A model generated the notes under the pieces. That model was not told the DNA's origin. It was given only the letters and a program-made list of their open reading frames with translations, and made no database searches. DNA of 64,000 nt, taken from contig DAOUJI010000098.1 in assembly GCA_034422875.1 (NCBI GenBank), forward strand, positions 1 to 64,000, written 5' to 3'. Shown piece after piece: positions 44,523-53,841 of this stretch (position 1 is the stretch's first letter; each line of letters begins with the position of its first letter). Position numbers and translations under genes: made by a program. Origin of the DNA: DAOUJI01 sp034422875 (GTDB lineage: Bacteria > Chloroflexota > Dehalococcoidia > Lucifugimonadales > JAGWBF01).

Positions 44523-45347
44523 CTATCCTTCGTTGAGGGAGGCCCAGAGAACCGGAGCCGAGGTGTCCGAGGGCTCCGTCTGTGTCGACGGTCGGTGCGT
44601 GACCAATATATGCTCGAAGTCGTCCATGGGTTTTTCCGGCACAATAGTCAGAATGCCCCAGCCCGTTTCGTCCACGCTGAGCGCCCCCATCATATGCCGG
44701 CTGTCGTCCGAACCGAGCCAAACGTCATAGTGGTCGCCGTGGGCCAGAGGAGTCAAGCCGAAGGCCATAAGTATTCCGACGCCGTCCTGGTGGGACAGAA
44801 GCAACAACGCCTTTGCCGACGGAGACTCCTGCGCCGTGTTCAGGGGAACGACCTGGCTGTAAGGGTCCGCCATGGCGTAACTGATGGAGCGTTGCTCCTC
44901 GGTCATCTCCACCAATTTATTGTCCATGTCGCCCATTTCTTGTATTCGTGCGGTAAGTTGGCTGTTCTCCTGTTCCAGGCCTCCAATCTGGTTGGACATT
45001 CCGATGGCAACGCCGATGAAAGCGGCCAAGGCCACGATCATAACCGAGGCAGCGGCGCCCAGGGCAATGTAGCCGAATGAGAATCTCCCGGCGAACCAGC
45101 TCGTCGGCTCCGGCTCACGCCTGGGAGGAGACGGGATGCGGGCGAACAACCGGCTCTTCAGGCGGTCGGGAGGAGCCGACGGCCCGGCAGCCTCGGCCAA
45201 CAACGTCACGGATTCGATTTCCAGACGAAATGCCCTCGTACACAACGGGCATGAGTCCAGGTGCTCCTCCACTCCGGCGGCTTCCACAGCGTCCAGAGCG
45301 TTGAGGGCATAACCCGGGAGCAGTTCTTGTACGTAGTTGCAGTCCAT
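44523..45347 (-). CDS. RskA-type anti-sigma factor
   Basis: A 274-aa single-pass membrane protein. The N-terminal zinc-binding anti-sigma motif is H-x3-C-x2-C in EEHLDSCPLCTRAF; a membrane helix follows at about residues 92-115 (YIALGAAASVMIVALAAFIGVAIGM); the C-terminal extracytoplasmic RskA domain ends the protein. It holds the adjacent ECF sigma factor inactive until proteolytic release. It lies 12 bases after the sigma gene. Confidence 0.9.
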   Translation of the reverse strand: MDCNYVQELLPGYALNALDAVEAAGVEEHLDSCPLCTRAFRLEIESVTLLAEAAGPSAPPDRLKSRLFARIPSPPRREPEPTSWFAGRFSFGYIALGAAASVMIVALAAFIGVAIGMSNQIGGLEQENSQLTARIQEMGDMDNKLVEMTEEQRSISYAMADPYSQVVPLNTAQESPSAKALLLLSHQDGVGILMAFGLTPLAHGDHYDVWLGSDDSRHMMGALSVDETGWGILTIVPEKPMDDFEHILVTHRPSTQTEPSDTSAPVLWASLNEG

Positions 45348-45359
45348 CTCAAGTATGTC

Positions 45360-45941
45360 CTATGCGGACCCATCCGATTCCTGTGTCATTGCTGCCCTTA
45401 GTTTCTGAATCCCCAGCCTTGACCTGGTCTTCACCGTTCCCAGCGGTTCCCCCAACCTTGTTGCTATTTCCGACTGGGAATAGCCCTCGAAATAGGCCAT
45501 CACCAGAACCCGGCGCTGCTCCTCGGGAAGCTGTCCCAAGGCTGCCAGAATCTCGTCCCTGGCAATGTTGCGGTGCGCCGCTTCCTCCGTGTTGTCTCCG
45601 GAGGCGGGGTTAAGGTCCAGAAGTTCGTGGGGAGCCGAGCTGGAAGTTTGAAGCCTCCTCTTCCGGGACTTGATTATGTCGACTATCCGGTGATGGGCGA
45701 CGCTCATGAACCACGACTTGGGCGCCCCCCTGTCGGGGTTGTAGCTGGCCGCCTTCAGCCAGAGATTCAAAAATATGTCCTGAGTCGCCTCCTCAGCTAA
45801 CGACTGGTCCCTGAGCATATACCTGGCCAGTGAAAAGACCGGCTGTGAGTAGCGGTCGTAGAAGGCCTCCAGGGCGTCCTTCTCGCCGTTGGCGATCAGG
45901 GTTATGAGCTGCTCGTCCCTGAGGTCGTCGTACCTAAGCAC
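45360..45941 (-). CDS. ECF RNA polymerase sigma factor (SigK-like)
   Basis: A 193-aa ECF sigma: region 2 with ARYMLRDQSLAEEATQDIFLNLW (about residues 38-60) and KSWFMSVAHHRIVD, region 4 with YFEGYSQSEIATRLGEPLGTVKTR (HTH). The GTG at 45941 has GAGAGG six bases upstream; the frame is open 18 codons further to 45995 with no clear RBS. Its regulator is the anti-sigma protein encoded immediately downstream. Confidence 0.9.
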   Translation of the reverse strand: MLRYDDLRDEQLITLIANGEKDALEAFYDRYSQPVFSLARYMLRDQSLAEEATQDIFLNLWLKAASYNPDRGAPKSWFMSVAHHRIVDIIKSRKRRLQTSSSAPHELLDLNPASGDNTEEAAHRNIARDEILAALGQLPEEQRRVLVMAYFEGYSQSEIATRLGEPLGTVKTRSRLGIQKLRAAMTQESDGSA

Positions 45942-46155
45942 TGGCGCCTCTCGATACCGGAGACGCGAAGCCAATGCGTTGATTATTACGCACAAACTGC
46001 CGTTCTGGATTCGCCGGATGTCCGAAAGACAAGACTCTACCCGTTCCTATGGATATGTTTCAGTATATCCCCGCCCTAACAGGCTGTATAGCGGAGCAAC
46101 GTGAGCACGCCCGACAGCAAAACCGCAACATAGACCATAGACTCTACGGCTCCGG

Positions 46156-46758
46156 TCAGGGACTTACGATGATGAGGTCCTTCATGCCGTCGAAGGTGGC
46201 TGGGCCGATGCCCTTCACGTCCATAGCCTGTTGAATGTCGGAGAAGGGACCGTTGAGCTCACGGTGGTCGACAATCGCGCGGGCTTTGACGTCTCCGATT
46301 CCCGGAAGCTCTTTCAGATCATCAACGGACGCCGTGTTCAGGTCGATGAGCCCGCCTTGGGTTTGTTGGCCTCCGTCGGATTCCTCTGAGCCGGACTCCC
46401 CCAAAGCTGGCTTGCACCCGTCTTCGTCGCTGGGAAAGTGGTACCGGCCCTCGTCTTCCACCCTTAAAGCCAAATTTGCGCAGTCCAGGTCAGCGTCCCC
46501 AGATGGACCTCCGGCGGCTTCCAAAGCGTCTTGCACCCTGTCGCCGGGGTTCAAGGAATACACTCCAGGGGACGCAACCGAGCCGCTTACATAGACCTTC
46601 AACTCGGGTGTAGGCGTCAAGGTCGGCAGCACGATTTCCACACCGCTGTCTGAAGACCTGTTCTGGACGACAACCATGGCGATGCCGCCCGACAGGGCTG
46701 CGACAGCCACTACGGCGAGGAAACCGACCAGGACTGCGTTCAAGGATAGTTTCGGCAT
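46156..46758 (-). CDS. ComEA-like DNA-binding protein
   Basis: A 200-aa product with an N-terminal membrane helix (AVLVGFLAVVAVAALSGGIAMVVV). Then come an SLBB-like domain (VYVSGSVASPGVYSLNPGDRV), a low-complexity Ser/Gly/Gln linker, and a helix-hairpin-helix pair (IDLNTASVDDLKELPGIGDVKARAIVDHR). This is the architecture of ComEA, which binds incoming DNA outside the membrane in transformation. No ComEC is seen here. The ATG 46758 is chosen because it puts the membrane helix at the N-terminus. Confidence 0.88.
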   Translation of the reverse strand: MPKLSLNAVLVGFLAVVAVAALSGGIAMVVVQNRSSDSGVEIVLPTLTPTPELKVYVSGSVASPGVYSLNPGDRVQDALEAAGGPSGDADLDCANLALRVEDEGRYHFPSDEDGCKPALGESGSEESDGGQQTQGGLIDLNTASVDDLKELPGIGDVKARAIVDHRELNGPFSDIQQAMDVKGIGPATFDGMKDLIIVSP

Positions 46759-46767
46759 CTGTCCCCG

Positions 46768-46797
46768 TTGCCTAAAATCGCTGGGGCTGATTATAAT
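46768..46797 (+). promoter_or_regulatory. Promoter of ilvE
   Basis: TTGCCT (46768-46773), 18 bases and a perfect TATAAT (46792-46797), about 83 bases before the GTG at 46880. The region is divergent with the ComEA-like gene. Confidence 0.5.
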
Positions 46798-46879
46798 GAC
46801 CCAGCCACTCAATACAATACAGTCTCCAGTCCGGCCCCACTGAGCGACGGCGGAGCCGCAAACAACGGGAGGTGACCCG

Positions 46880-47818
46880 GTGAGCCCCAATCCTACGGCC
46901 TTTCTACGAGGAGAATATGTGCCCCTTGCAGAGGCCAAAGTAGGCATCATGACCCACGCCCTCCACTACGGCACAGCCGTGTTTGAGGGGATACGGGGCA
47001 ACTGGAACGCCGAGGCGGAGAGAATATACATCTTCAGGCTCAGGGAGCATTACGAGCGTCTGCTCCGGGGCTGCAAGATGATCATGCTGGACATCCCCTA
47101 CTCCCTTGACGACCTGTGCAACATCACGGTGGAGCTTGTGGAACGCTGCGGCCACGCTGAGGACTTGTACATACGGCCTCTGGCCTATAAGGCTGAGGAG
47201 CGGGTGGCCAACCTTAAGCTCCAGGACCTCTCCAGCGACTTCTGCCTCGTGGCGGTGCCTTTTGGCAGCTACCTGGGCACCGACATACTGCGTTGCTGCA
47301 CCTCCTCATGGAGGCGGGTTGACGACCCCATGATCCCGGCCCGCTTCAAGATTTCCGGAATATACGTAAACAGCATCCTGGCCAAGACGGAAGCAACCCT
47401 GGCCGGTTTCGACGAGGCGATCCTTTTGAACCAGGACGGGCACGTGTGCGAAGGCTCCGGGGAAAACATCTTCGTGGTCATGGACGGAAAGCTGTACACG
47501 CCTCCCATCGAGGAGAATGTGCTCCCCGGCATCACACGGGACACCATAATCCAGCTGGCCCAATCGGAGCTTGGCCTCAACGTTGTCGAGGCCAAGATAG
47601 ACCGCAGCCAGCTGTATATCGCCGACGAGGTCTTTCTCACTGGCACAGCAGCCCATCTAACTCCTGTCATCGAGATAGACAACCGGAAAATCGCCGACGG
47701 CGAACCCGGCGCCATCTCCCGGAGGCTGCAGGAGCTTTACTTCGACGTAGTCGTGGGGAAGAATCCCAAGTACATCCAGTGGTGTACGCCCGCCAACCCC
47801 AAAGCCGTCAAGGTCTAG
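46880..47818 (+). CDS. ilvE: Branched-chain amino-acid aminotransferase
   Basis: A 312-aa fold-IV PLP enzyme. Landmarks: HYGTAVFEGIRG, the PLP Lys region in ARFKISGIYVNSILAK, EGSGENIF and the GTAAHLTPV phosphate-binding block. It makes valine, leucine and isoleucine from their keto acids. GTG start with GGGAGG seven bases upstream. ilvD is at 14.8-16.5 kb, so the pathway genes are scattered. Confidence 0.95.
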   Translation: MSPNPTAFLRGEYVPLAEAKVGIMTHALHYGTAVFEGIRGNWNAEAERIYIFRLREHYERLLRGCKMIMLDIPYSLDDLCNITVELVERCGHAEDLYIRPLAYKAEERVANLKLQDLSSDFCLVAVPFGSYLGTDILRCCTSSWRRVDDPMIPARFKISGIYVNSILAKTEATLAGFDEAILLNQDGHVCEGSGENIFVVMDGKLYTPPIEENVLPGITRDTIIQLAQSELGLNVVEAKIDRSQLYIADEVFLTGTAAHLTPVIEIDNRKIADGEPGAISRRLQELYFDVVVGKNPKYIQWCTPANPKAVKV

Positions 47819-47864
47819 AAAAGCCCGTGTCCCACTGAGGACGCCACACTGAGGCGACGATAAG

Positions 47865-48497
47865 TTGGACTGGCTGAACTCTCACTGGGTCATATCCGTA
47901 GCGCTGGCCTACTTGCTGGGTTCTGTCCCCTTCGCGTACTTGGCCGGAAGGGTGATCAAGGGCCAGGACATCCGCCAAGAAGGAGACCGAAACCCCGGAG
48001 CCAACAACGCCTACCGCATCATCGGACCAAGGGTGGGCGTGATCGTAGGGGCATTGGACGTAGCCAAAGGAGCAGTGGCCATCGTGGTAGCCAACGCGAT
48101 AGCCGGTACGACCGAAGCAGCGATGGGCGCGGGACTGTCCGTCGTGGTTGGCCACAACTGGCCGATATTCCTCAAATTCAAGGGCGGCAGGGGAGCCGCC
48201 AGCGCTGTGGGGGTCTTCCTGGCCTTGGTCCCATACGTTGCCATGCCCCTGGGTGTCGTCGGATTCATCGTACTTAAGACGCTAAAAAGCACGACGGCGG
48301 CAGTGGCTATCATCATGATCCCAATGGCCTTGTTGGTATGGCTTGTGCTGGATGAGCCGACGTTGGCAGTCTACTCGGTAGCGCTTCCCGTGCTTATCGG
48401 CTTGCGCCATTATCAGACCACCAGAAATCAACCTGAACCTGCCCCGGAGAACATGCCGGAAAACATGATTGACGGGGAACCAGTTCAGTCTAATTGA
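47865..48497 (+). CDS. plsY: Acyl-phosphate glycerol-3-phosphate acyltransferase
   Basis: A 210-aa, five-to-six-helix membrane enzyme. It has GSVPFAYLAGR near the start, G-D-R-N-P-G-A-N-N in place of the usual GSGNxGATN, and VGHNWPIFLKFKGGRG. It transfers acyl groups from acyl phosphate to glycerol 3-phosphate, the first step of phospholipid synthesis. TTG at 47865 is used. Its stop overlaps the next start by four bases. Confidence 0.9.
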   Translation: MDWLNSHWVISVALAYLLGSVPFAYLAGRVIKGQDIRQEGDRNPGANNAYRIIGPRVGVIVGALDVAKGAVAIVVANAIAGTTEAAMGAGLSVVVGHNWPIFLKFKGGRGAASAVGVFLALVPYVAMPLGVVGFIVLKTLKSTTAAVAIIMIPMALLVWLVLDEPTLAVYSVALPVLIGLRHYQTTRNQPEPAPENMPENMIDGEPVQSN

Positions 48498-48931
48498 CCC
48501 CAGCGATGACGGGTCCCTTCGCCCTGGACTTCTTTATTCTGGCGTTCCTTATTTCTCTGGGAACTCTCCAGATGGCTGCGGCCTACCGCTCCTTGCGTGG
48601 GCTGCTTTTCGTCAGGAACAGGACAGCGGCATTCACATTGGGGCTGGCCCTGACGTTGGCCGGATTCCTCTGGTTCTATCTATCGGAGCCTCGGAACATA
48701 TCCGACACCGAGGGCGGCATTGACGGCAACCAGTCGTCGGCTCTCTTCGCCGGTGGGGCGGGTGTCGCTGTCCTTACCACCCTGCTGCTGTCGTCTCTGT
48801 TGAACTGGTCGTTGGGTAAGAACGAGCAGACACGAGATGGCGCCTCATATCGTCCAGGCCTGGAGGCCCTTGAGCAGACCAACTATATTCGAGCCTTCAA
48901 AGCTGCAGTCAGGAGCCTATGGGGCCGCTGA
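48494..48931 (+). CDS. Small integral membrane protein of unknown function
   Basis: A 145-aa product with three hydrophobic segments (about residues 9-28, 46-65 and 83-105) and a positively charged C-terminus. There is no recognised domain. It overlaps plsY by four bases (TTG at 48494) or starts at ATG 48506. The overlap with the PAP2 gene ahead (48919) makes plsY, this gene and PAP2 a single translational unit, so a lipid-related role is likely but unproven. Confidence 0.65.
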   Translation: MTPAMTGPFALDFFILAFLISLGTLQMAAAYRSLRGLLFVRNRTAAFTLGLALTLAGFLWFYLSEPRNISDTEGGIDGNQSSALFAGGAGVAVLTTLLLSSLLNWSLGKNEQTRDGASYRPGLEALEQTNYIRAFKAAVRSLWGR

Positions 48932-49509
48932 TAGAAGCCGACGAGGCAGTCGTCCTTTGGCTCAACGGGCTGGCGAACGACGTCCCGCCCCTTGGGAACG
49001 CTGTAGAGCTTCTTGTGGGAGACCACTTCATTCCTATTCTCATATCCCTGCTCATGCTGGCGTCCTGGTTCATCGAACGTGACCCGGCAAGGCGTGAGAG
49101 GACGCAGAAAGCGGTTTTGGCTGCGATGGCTGCCATGGGCTGGGCCAGCTTTGTGGTGCTCATGCTGAACATTCCCTTCTTCCGGGACAGGCCTTTCGTA
49201 GATCACGAGCTCACCCTGCTCTTCTACCAGCCCACCGACTCCTCTTTTCCGGCCCACCCGGCGGCGGTGGGGTTCTCCATGGCCACCGCCGTGTGGCAAG
49301 GGCACCGGAAAGCGGGCGCCGTCATGTATGTGCTGGCCGCAGTCTGGGGACTGTCACGGGTGACATCCGGGGTGTTCTATCCCACGGACGTAATCGTCGG
49401 CGGGATGATTGGAGTCGTCATGGGCTATCTTACGTGGCGGTGGTTTTTGTGGATGGAACCTCTGCCAAGTCTCGTAATCAGGGCGGCTCGCCGGTTCCAC
49501 CTGGCGTGA
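48919..49509 (+). CDS. PAP2-superfamily protein with altered catalytic motifs
   Basis: A 196-aa membrane protein with PAP2 topology. The motifs are degraded: C1 has R89-D-R91-P92 but no KX6RP lysine; C2 reads F110-P-A-H-P where PSGH is expected; C3 reads S146-R147-VTSGV-F153-YPT-D157, so the nucleophilic His position is Phe. It may not be a phosphatase. It follows a membrane gene and plsY, suggesting membrane-lipid function. It overlaps the preceding gene by 13 bases. Confidence 0.75.
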   Translation: MGPLIEADEAVVLWLNGLANDVPPLGNAVELLVGDHFIPILISLLMLASWFIERDPARRERTQKAVLAAMAAMGWASFVVLMLNIPFFRDRPFVDHELTLLFYQPTDSSFPAHPAAVGFSMATAVWQGHRKAGAVMYVLAAVWGLSRVTSGVFYPTDVIVGGMIGVVMGYLTWRWFLWMEPLPSLVIRAARRFHLA

Positions 49510-49526
49510 TCCCAGGGCTAGGCAAC

Positions 49527-49555
49527 TTGCTCAGACGCATCTTGTGCTCTAACAT
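49527..49555 (+). promoter_or_regulatory. Promoter of leuS
   Basis: TTGCTC (49527-49532), 17 bases and TAACAT (49550-49555), 34 bases before the leuS ATG at 49590. No T-box-like leader is seen. Confidence 0.4.
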
Positions 49556-49589
49556 AGATTAATTCACATTCACACGGGAGCCTCGGTCA

Positions 49590-52064
49590 ATGACCCTAAA
49601 ACAGGTGGAACTCAGGTACAGTCCAAAGGAAATCGACCAGAAGTGGCAGAGCCGCTGGGAGCGGGACGGCCTGCACAAAGTCAACGACGACGACCCCAGG
49701 CCCAAGTGGTACGAGTTGACCATGTACCCATACCCCTCGGGCGACCTGCACATCGGCCACTGGTACGTGATGGCGCCGTCGGACTGTCATGCCCGGTTCC
49801 GGCGAATGCAGGGATACAACGTCCTCCATCCCATAGGTTTCGACGCTTTCGGCCTGCCTGCTGAGAACGCCGCCATCCAGAGAGGCATCCACCCCTTCAC
49901 CTGGACCATGTCGAACATCGAGAAGATGCGCACACAGCTCCGTTCCCTGGGGGCTGTCTACGACTGGGACCGGGAAATCGTCTGCTGCCTCCCCGAATAT
50001 TACAAGTGGAACCAGTGGTTCTTCATCAAGCTGTACGAGAATGGCCTCGCATACAGGGGCACGGCTCCTGTTGTCTGGTGCCCATCATGCCAGACTGTCC
50101 TGGCCAACGAGCAGGTGGTCAACGGACGGTGCGAGAGGTGCGAGGCACCCATCACACGCCGCGACCTCGAACAATGGTTCTTCAAAATCACCGACTACGC
50201 CGATGAGTTGCTTGATTTCAGCGGTCTGGAGGACTGGCCGGAGAAGATTCTCACCATGCAGCGCAACTGGGTGGGAAGAAGCGAGGGTGTGGACATAAGC
50301 TTCGACATCTCGCACGTGGGAGCGGACCAGGAGGAGATTCGCACCTTCACCACGCGCATCGACACAATCTATGGGGTCACCTTCCTAGTCCTCGCCCCGG
50401 AACACCCGCTGGTGCCCCAGCTGACGACGGGCGACAAGCGGGTCGAGGTGGAAGCCTACGTCGACGAGACGCGCCGGCAGACGGAAATCGCCCGGCTGTC
50501 CGCCGACAAGGAGAAGACCGGCGTATTCCTTGGCTCCTACGCGATAAACCGGCTCAACGGCGAAAGAGTTCCCCTCTTCACCGCCGACTACGCCCTGATG
50601 AGCTACGGTTCCGGCGCCGTCATGGGGGTGCCTGCCCACGACCAACGAGACTATGAGTTCGCACTAAAATACGAGCTGCCTATCCGGGTGGTGGTGGCTC
50701 CCCCTGACTGGGACGGCCAGGAACTGCCCGAGGCATTCGTGGATGAAGGGGTCATGACAGCCTCCGGCCAATTTGACGGCATGCCCAGCGCCCAGGGCAA
50801 GGAGGCCATAGGGGACTACGTGGAAGCCCAGGGTTGGGGTACGCGCGGGGTCTCATACCGCATCAGGGACTGGCTCATCTCCCGCCAGCGGTATTGGGGC
50901 ACTCCCATTCCCGTGGTCTACTGCCAGAAGTGTGGAACGGTGACCGTCCCCGAGGAGGACCTGCCCGTCCTGCTGCCGGAAGACGCCGAATTCAAGCCCA
51001 CAGGCGAATCTCCTCTGGCTTCCAATTCCTCCTTCGTCAACACCGAGTGTCCACGATGCGGCGGGCCGGCCCGGCGGGAGACCGACACCATGGACACCTT
51101 CGTGGACTCCTCCTGGTACATGCAACGTTTTACCGCCGCCAAATACGACGAGGGCGCTTTCGACGTCGACGTGCTTCAACAGTGGATGCCCACCAAACAG
51201 TATACGGGCGGAGCCGAGCACGCCGTCATGCACCTGCTCTACTCCCGCTTCTTCACGAAAGCCTTACGGGACATGGGAATCATCGACTTCGACGAGCCTT
51301 TTCTCAGGCTCTTCAACCAGGGAGTCATCCTTGGCGAGGACCGGGAGAAGATGAGCAAGAGCCGGGGCAACGTGGTCAACCCCGACGACTATGTAGACAA
51401 TCTGGGAGCCGACTCCGTGCGCTGCTTCCTCATGTTTCTGGGGCCTTGGGACCAGGGAGGTCCCTGGAGCACTTCGGGAATCAACGGCGTCGCCCGGTGG
51501 CTCAACCGGGTGTGGGAGCTTTGTCGCAATGACTCGTCCGACCTGGACAGGTCTCCGACAGATCCCGAAGCCGTCAAGAACACCGTACGGATGCTCCACC
51601 AGACCATCAAGAAGTGCCACAATGACCTGGACAAGTTCAAGTTCAACACGTCCATAGCGTTCCTGATGGAGCTTTCCAACGAGATGTCCCGCCGTTGGAA
51701 CGCCGCCGACCTGGACTCGGACACCTGGCGCGACTGTGTGGAGAAGTTCCTGCTCATGCTGGCGCCCTTTGCCCCACACCTGGCCGAGGAGCTATGGGAG
51801 CAGACGGGCCACGAGTACAGCGTCCACGACCGGCTCTTCCCTCAGTGGGACGACGAGTTGGCCGCTGAGGAGGAAATCACGCTGGTGGTCCAGGTTAACG
51901 GCAAGCTGCGGGACCGTCTGCAAGTCCCCGTGGACATCACCGAGGACGACGCCAAGGAGAAGGCCATGGCCGCCCTCCGTATACGGAACCACCTGGCCGA
52001 GGGCCAGGAACCCCGCCGCGTCGTCTACGTCCCCGGCCGCCTCGTCAACGTAGTCCTGGGCTAG
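49590..52064 (+). CDS. leuS: Leucyl-tRNA synthetase
   Basis: An 824-aa class I synthetase. HIGH motif is H54-I-G-H57 (PSGDLHIGHW); a CP1 editing domain with TTRIDTIYGVTFL follows; zinc-binding CxxC pairs occur (CPSC, CERC, CQKC, CPRC); the KMSKS is at residues 587-591. It charges tRNA-Leu in the cytosol. It stands alone on its own promoter. Confidence 0.97.
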   Translation: MTLKQVELRYSPKEIDQKWQSRWERDGLHKVNDDDPRPKWYELTMYPYPSGDLHIGHWYVMAPSDCHARFRRMQGYNVLHPIGFDAFGLPAENAAIQRGIHPFTWTMSNIEKMRTQLRSLGAVYDWDREIVCCLPEYYKWNQWFFIKLYENGLAYRGTAPVVWCPSCQTVLANEQVVNGRCERCEAPITRRDLEQWFFKITDYADELLDFSGLEDWPEKILTMQRNWVGRSEGVDISFDISHVGADQEEIRTFTTRIDTIYGVTFLVLAPEHPLVPQLTTGDKRVEVEAYVDETRRQTEIARLSADKEKTGVFLGSYAINRLNGERVPLFTADYALMSYGSGAVMGVPAHDQRDYEFALKYELPIRVVVAPPDWDGQELPEAFVDEGVMTASGQFDGMPSAQGKEAIGDYVEAQGWGTRGVSYRIRDWLISRQRYWGTPIPVVYCQKCGTVTVPEEDLPVLLPEDAEFKPTGESPLASNSSFVNTECPRCGGPARRETDTMDTFVDSSWYMQRFTAAKYDEGAFDVDVLQQWMPTKQYTGGAEHAVMHLLYSRFFTKALRDMGIIDFDEPFLRLFNQGVILGEDREKMSKSRGNVVNPDDYVDNLGADSVRCFLMFLGPWDQGGPWSTSGINGVARWLNRVWELCRNDSSDLDRSPTDPEAVKNTVRMLHQTIKKCHNDLDKFKFNTSIAFLMELSNEMSRRWNAADLDSDTWRDCVEKFLLMLAPFAPHLAEELWEQTGHEYSVHDRLFPQWDDELAAEEEITLVVQVNGKLRDRLQVPVDITEDDAKEKAMAALRIRNHLAEGQEPRRVVYVPGRLVNVVLG

Positions 52065-52180
52065 GGCCTGCCGCCCATCACAGCTCGGCCTGAGTCTGTT
52101 AACGGCCCCCATCCTCCTCCCGCCCCACCCCGTTGTATGGTAGGATTAGGCACGGAATACGTCCCCCAAGGAGATGTCCC

Positions 52181-53824
52181 ATGAAAGGCAACACGGCCAT
52201 CGCCAACATCCTTAAGCTGGAAAACACCGAGTACCTGTTCTGCTATCCCGCTAACCTCCTCATCGAGGAAGCGGCCAAAGCCGACATCGAACCCATCATG
52301 TCCCGCACGGAGCGCACCACCGTCAACATGGCCGACGGCTACAGCCGCATCAGCAATGGCCGCAAGCTTGGAGTGGTCGTCACCCAATCGGGGCCGGGGG
52401 CGGAGAACGCCGTGGGAGGCATCGCCCACGCCCACGCCGAGTCTGTGCCAATCCTGGTGCTGCCGGGAGGAACGCCCAGGGGCTCTGCGGGCCAGCCTCC
52501 CGACTTCAGCGCCGTGGACAACTACCGGGGCGTCACCAAGTGGACGGCCCAAATCAACCAGACCGAACGCATCCCCGAGCTCATGCGCCGGGCCTACACG
52601 CAGCTTAAGTCCGGCCGGGGAGGACCTGTGGCCCTTGAGGTGCCCCAGGACGTGGGAGGGGACGAACTGGACGAGGCCGCCTTCGACTACAGGCCCGTCA
52701 AGGCCCTGAGAAGCATGGGAGACCCGGAGGATGTGGCAGCAGCGGCCCGCGCCATCCTGTCAGCCAGCAGACCCGTAATATACGCCGGGCAGGGAGTCCT
52801 CTGGGCCGAGGCGTCGGACGAGCTGAAGGAGTTCGCCGAGCTAGTCAACGCCCCGGTCATGACCACCAACCCCGGCAAGAGCGCCTTCCCCGAAAACCAC
52901 CCCCTCGCTCTGGGCACCGCGGCCCGCACCATGACCAGGATGGCCAGGACCTTCATGGAGAAGTCGGACCTCATCTTTGGGATCGGCGCGGGTTTCGCCT
53001 CCAATCTGGCCAACGCATCGGTCCCCGCCGGGAAAACCCTGGTGCAGTGCACCGTCGACGTGACCGACCTGAACAAGCGGCTGCCCCTGGACCACGCCGT
53101 CGTAGGAGACGCCAAGCTGGTGCTGCAACAGCTCATCGAAGAGGTGAAGAAGCAGGCGGGGCCGGACGGCAAGAAGGGCGACGACTCGGTTGCCCAGGAG
53201 ATAAAGCAGGTCAAGGACGAGTGGCTGGAGGAGTGGATGCCCCGGCTAACGTCCAACGAGGCGCCCATCAACCCCTACCGGGTCATCTGGGACTTCATGC
53301 ACACCGTGGACCGCACCAAGACCATCCTGACTCACGACTCCGGTCACCCCAGGGACCAGACCATCCCCTTCTACGAGGCCATAGTCCCCAGGGGCTACAT
53401 CGGCTGGGGCAACTCCAGCCAGTTGGGATACTCTATCGGAGTCGCCATGGGGGTGAAGCTAGGGGCCAAGGATAAGACGGTCGCCACCATCATGGGGGAC
53501 GCCGCCATAGGCATGGCGGGAATGGACATCGAGACTGCCGCCCGGCACAAGATTCCCATACTCATCATGGTGCTGAACAACCACGTCCTGTCGGGCTACT
53601 CGGCCAACTACCCAGTAGCAGCCGAGAAGTACGCATTCACCAACCTCTACGGCCAGTACGCCGACCTGGCCAAGGCCCTGGGCTCCTACAGCGAGCGAGT
53701 AGAGGACCCAGCCGAGATCGTGCCCTCCATCAAGAGGGCACAGGCGGCTATGGACGCGGGCCAACCCGCGCTGCTGGAGTTCATGACCAAGGAGGAGAAC
53801 ACCCTCTCCCACCACACGCGGTAG
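52181..53824 (+). CDS. Thiamine-diphosphate enzyme, acetolactate synthase-like
   Basis: A 547-aa three-domain TPP enzyme. The catalytic Glu in MSRTERTTVNMADGYSRI and the cofactor motif GDAAIGMAGMDIE...NN are present. It belongs to the ALS/benzoylformate-decarboxylase superfamily; the reaction (acetolactate, 2-oxo-acid decarboxylase or carboligase) is open. ATG 52181 is preceded by AAGGAGATG. ilvC and ilvN are not nearby, which argues against the main acetolactate synthase. Confidence 0.85.
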   Translation: MKGNTAIANILKLENTEYLFCYPANLLIEEAAKADIEPIMSRTERTTVNMADGYSRISNGRKLGVVVTQSGPGAENAVGGIAHAHAESVPILVLPGGTPRGSAGQPPDFSAVDNYRGVTKWTAQINQTERIPELMRRAYTQLKSGRGGPVALEVPQDVGGDELDEAAFDYRPVKALRSMGDPEDVAAAARAILSASRPVIYAGQGVLWAEASDELKEFAELVNAPVMTTNPGKSAFPENHPLALGTAARTMTRMARTFMEKSDLIFGIGAGFASNLANASVPAGKTLVQCTVDVTDLNKRLPLDHAVVGDAKLVLQQLIEEVKKQAGPDGKKGDDSVAQEIKQVKDEWLEEWMPRLTSNEAPINPYRVIWDFMHTVDRTKTILTHDSGHPRDQTIPFYEAIVPRGYIGWGNSSQLGYSIGVAMGVKLGAKDKTVATIMGDAAIGMAGMDIETAARHKIPILIMVLNNHVLSGYSANYPVAAEKYAFTNLYGQYADLAKALGSYSERVEDPAEIVPSIKRAQAAMDAGQPALLEFMTKEENTLSHHTR

Positions 53825-53841
53825 GGGCGTATTTATCCGTT

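Noticed and set aside
46759..46950. N-terminal extension of the ComEA-like protein
   Set aside because: It covers the ilvE promoter and start; the membrane helix of ComEA should be N-terminal, as with ATG 46758.
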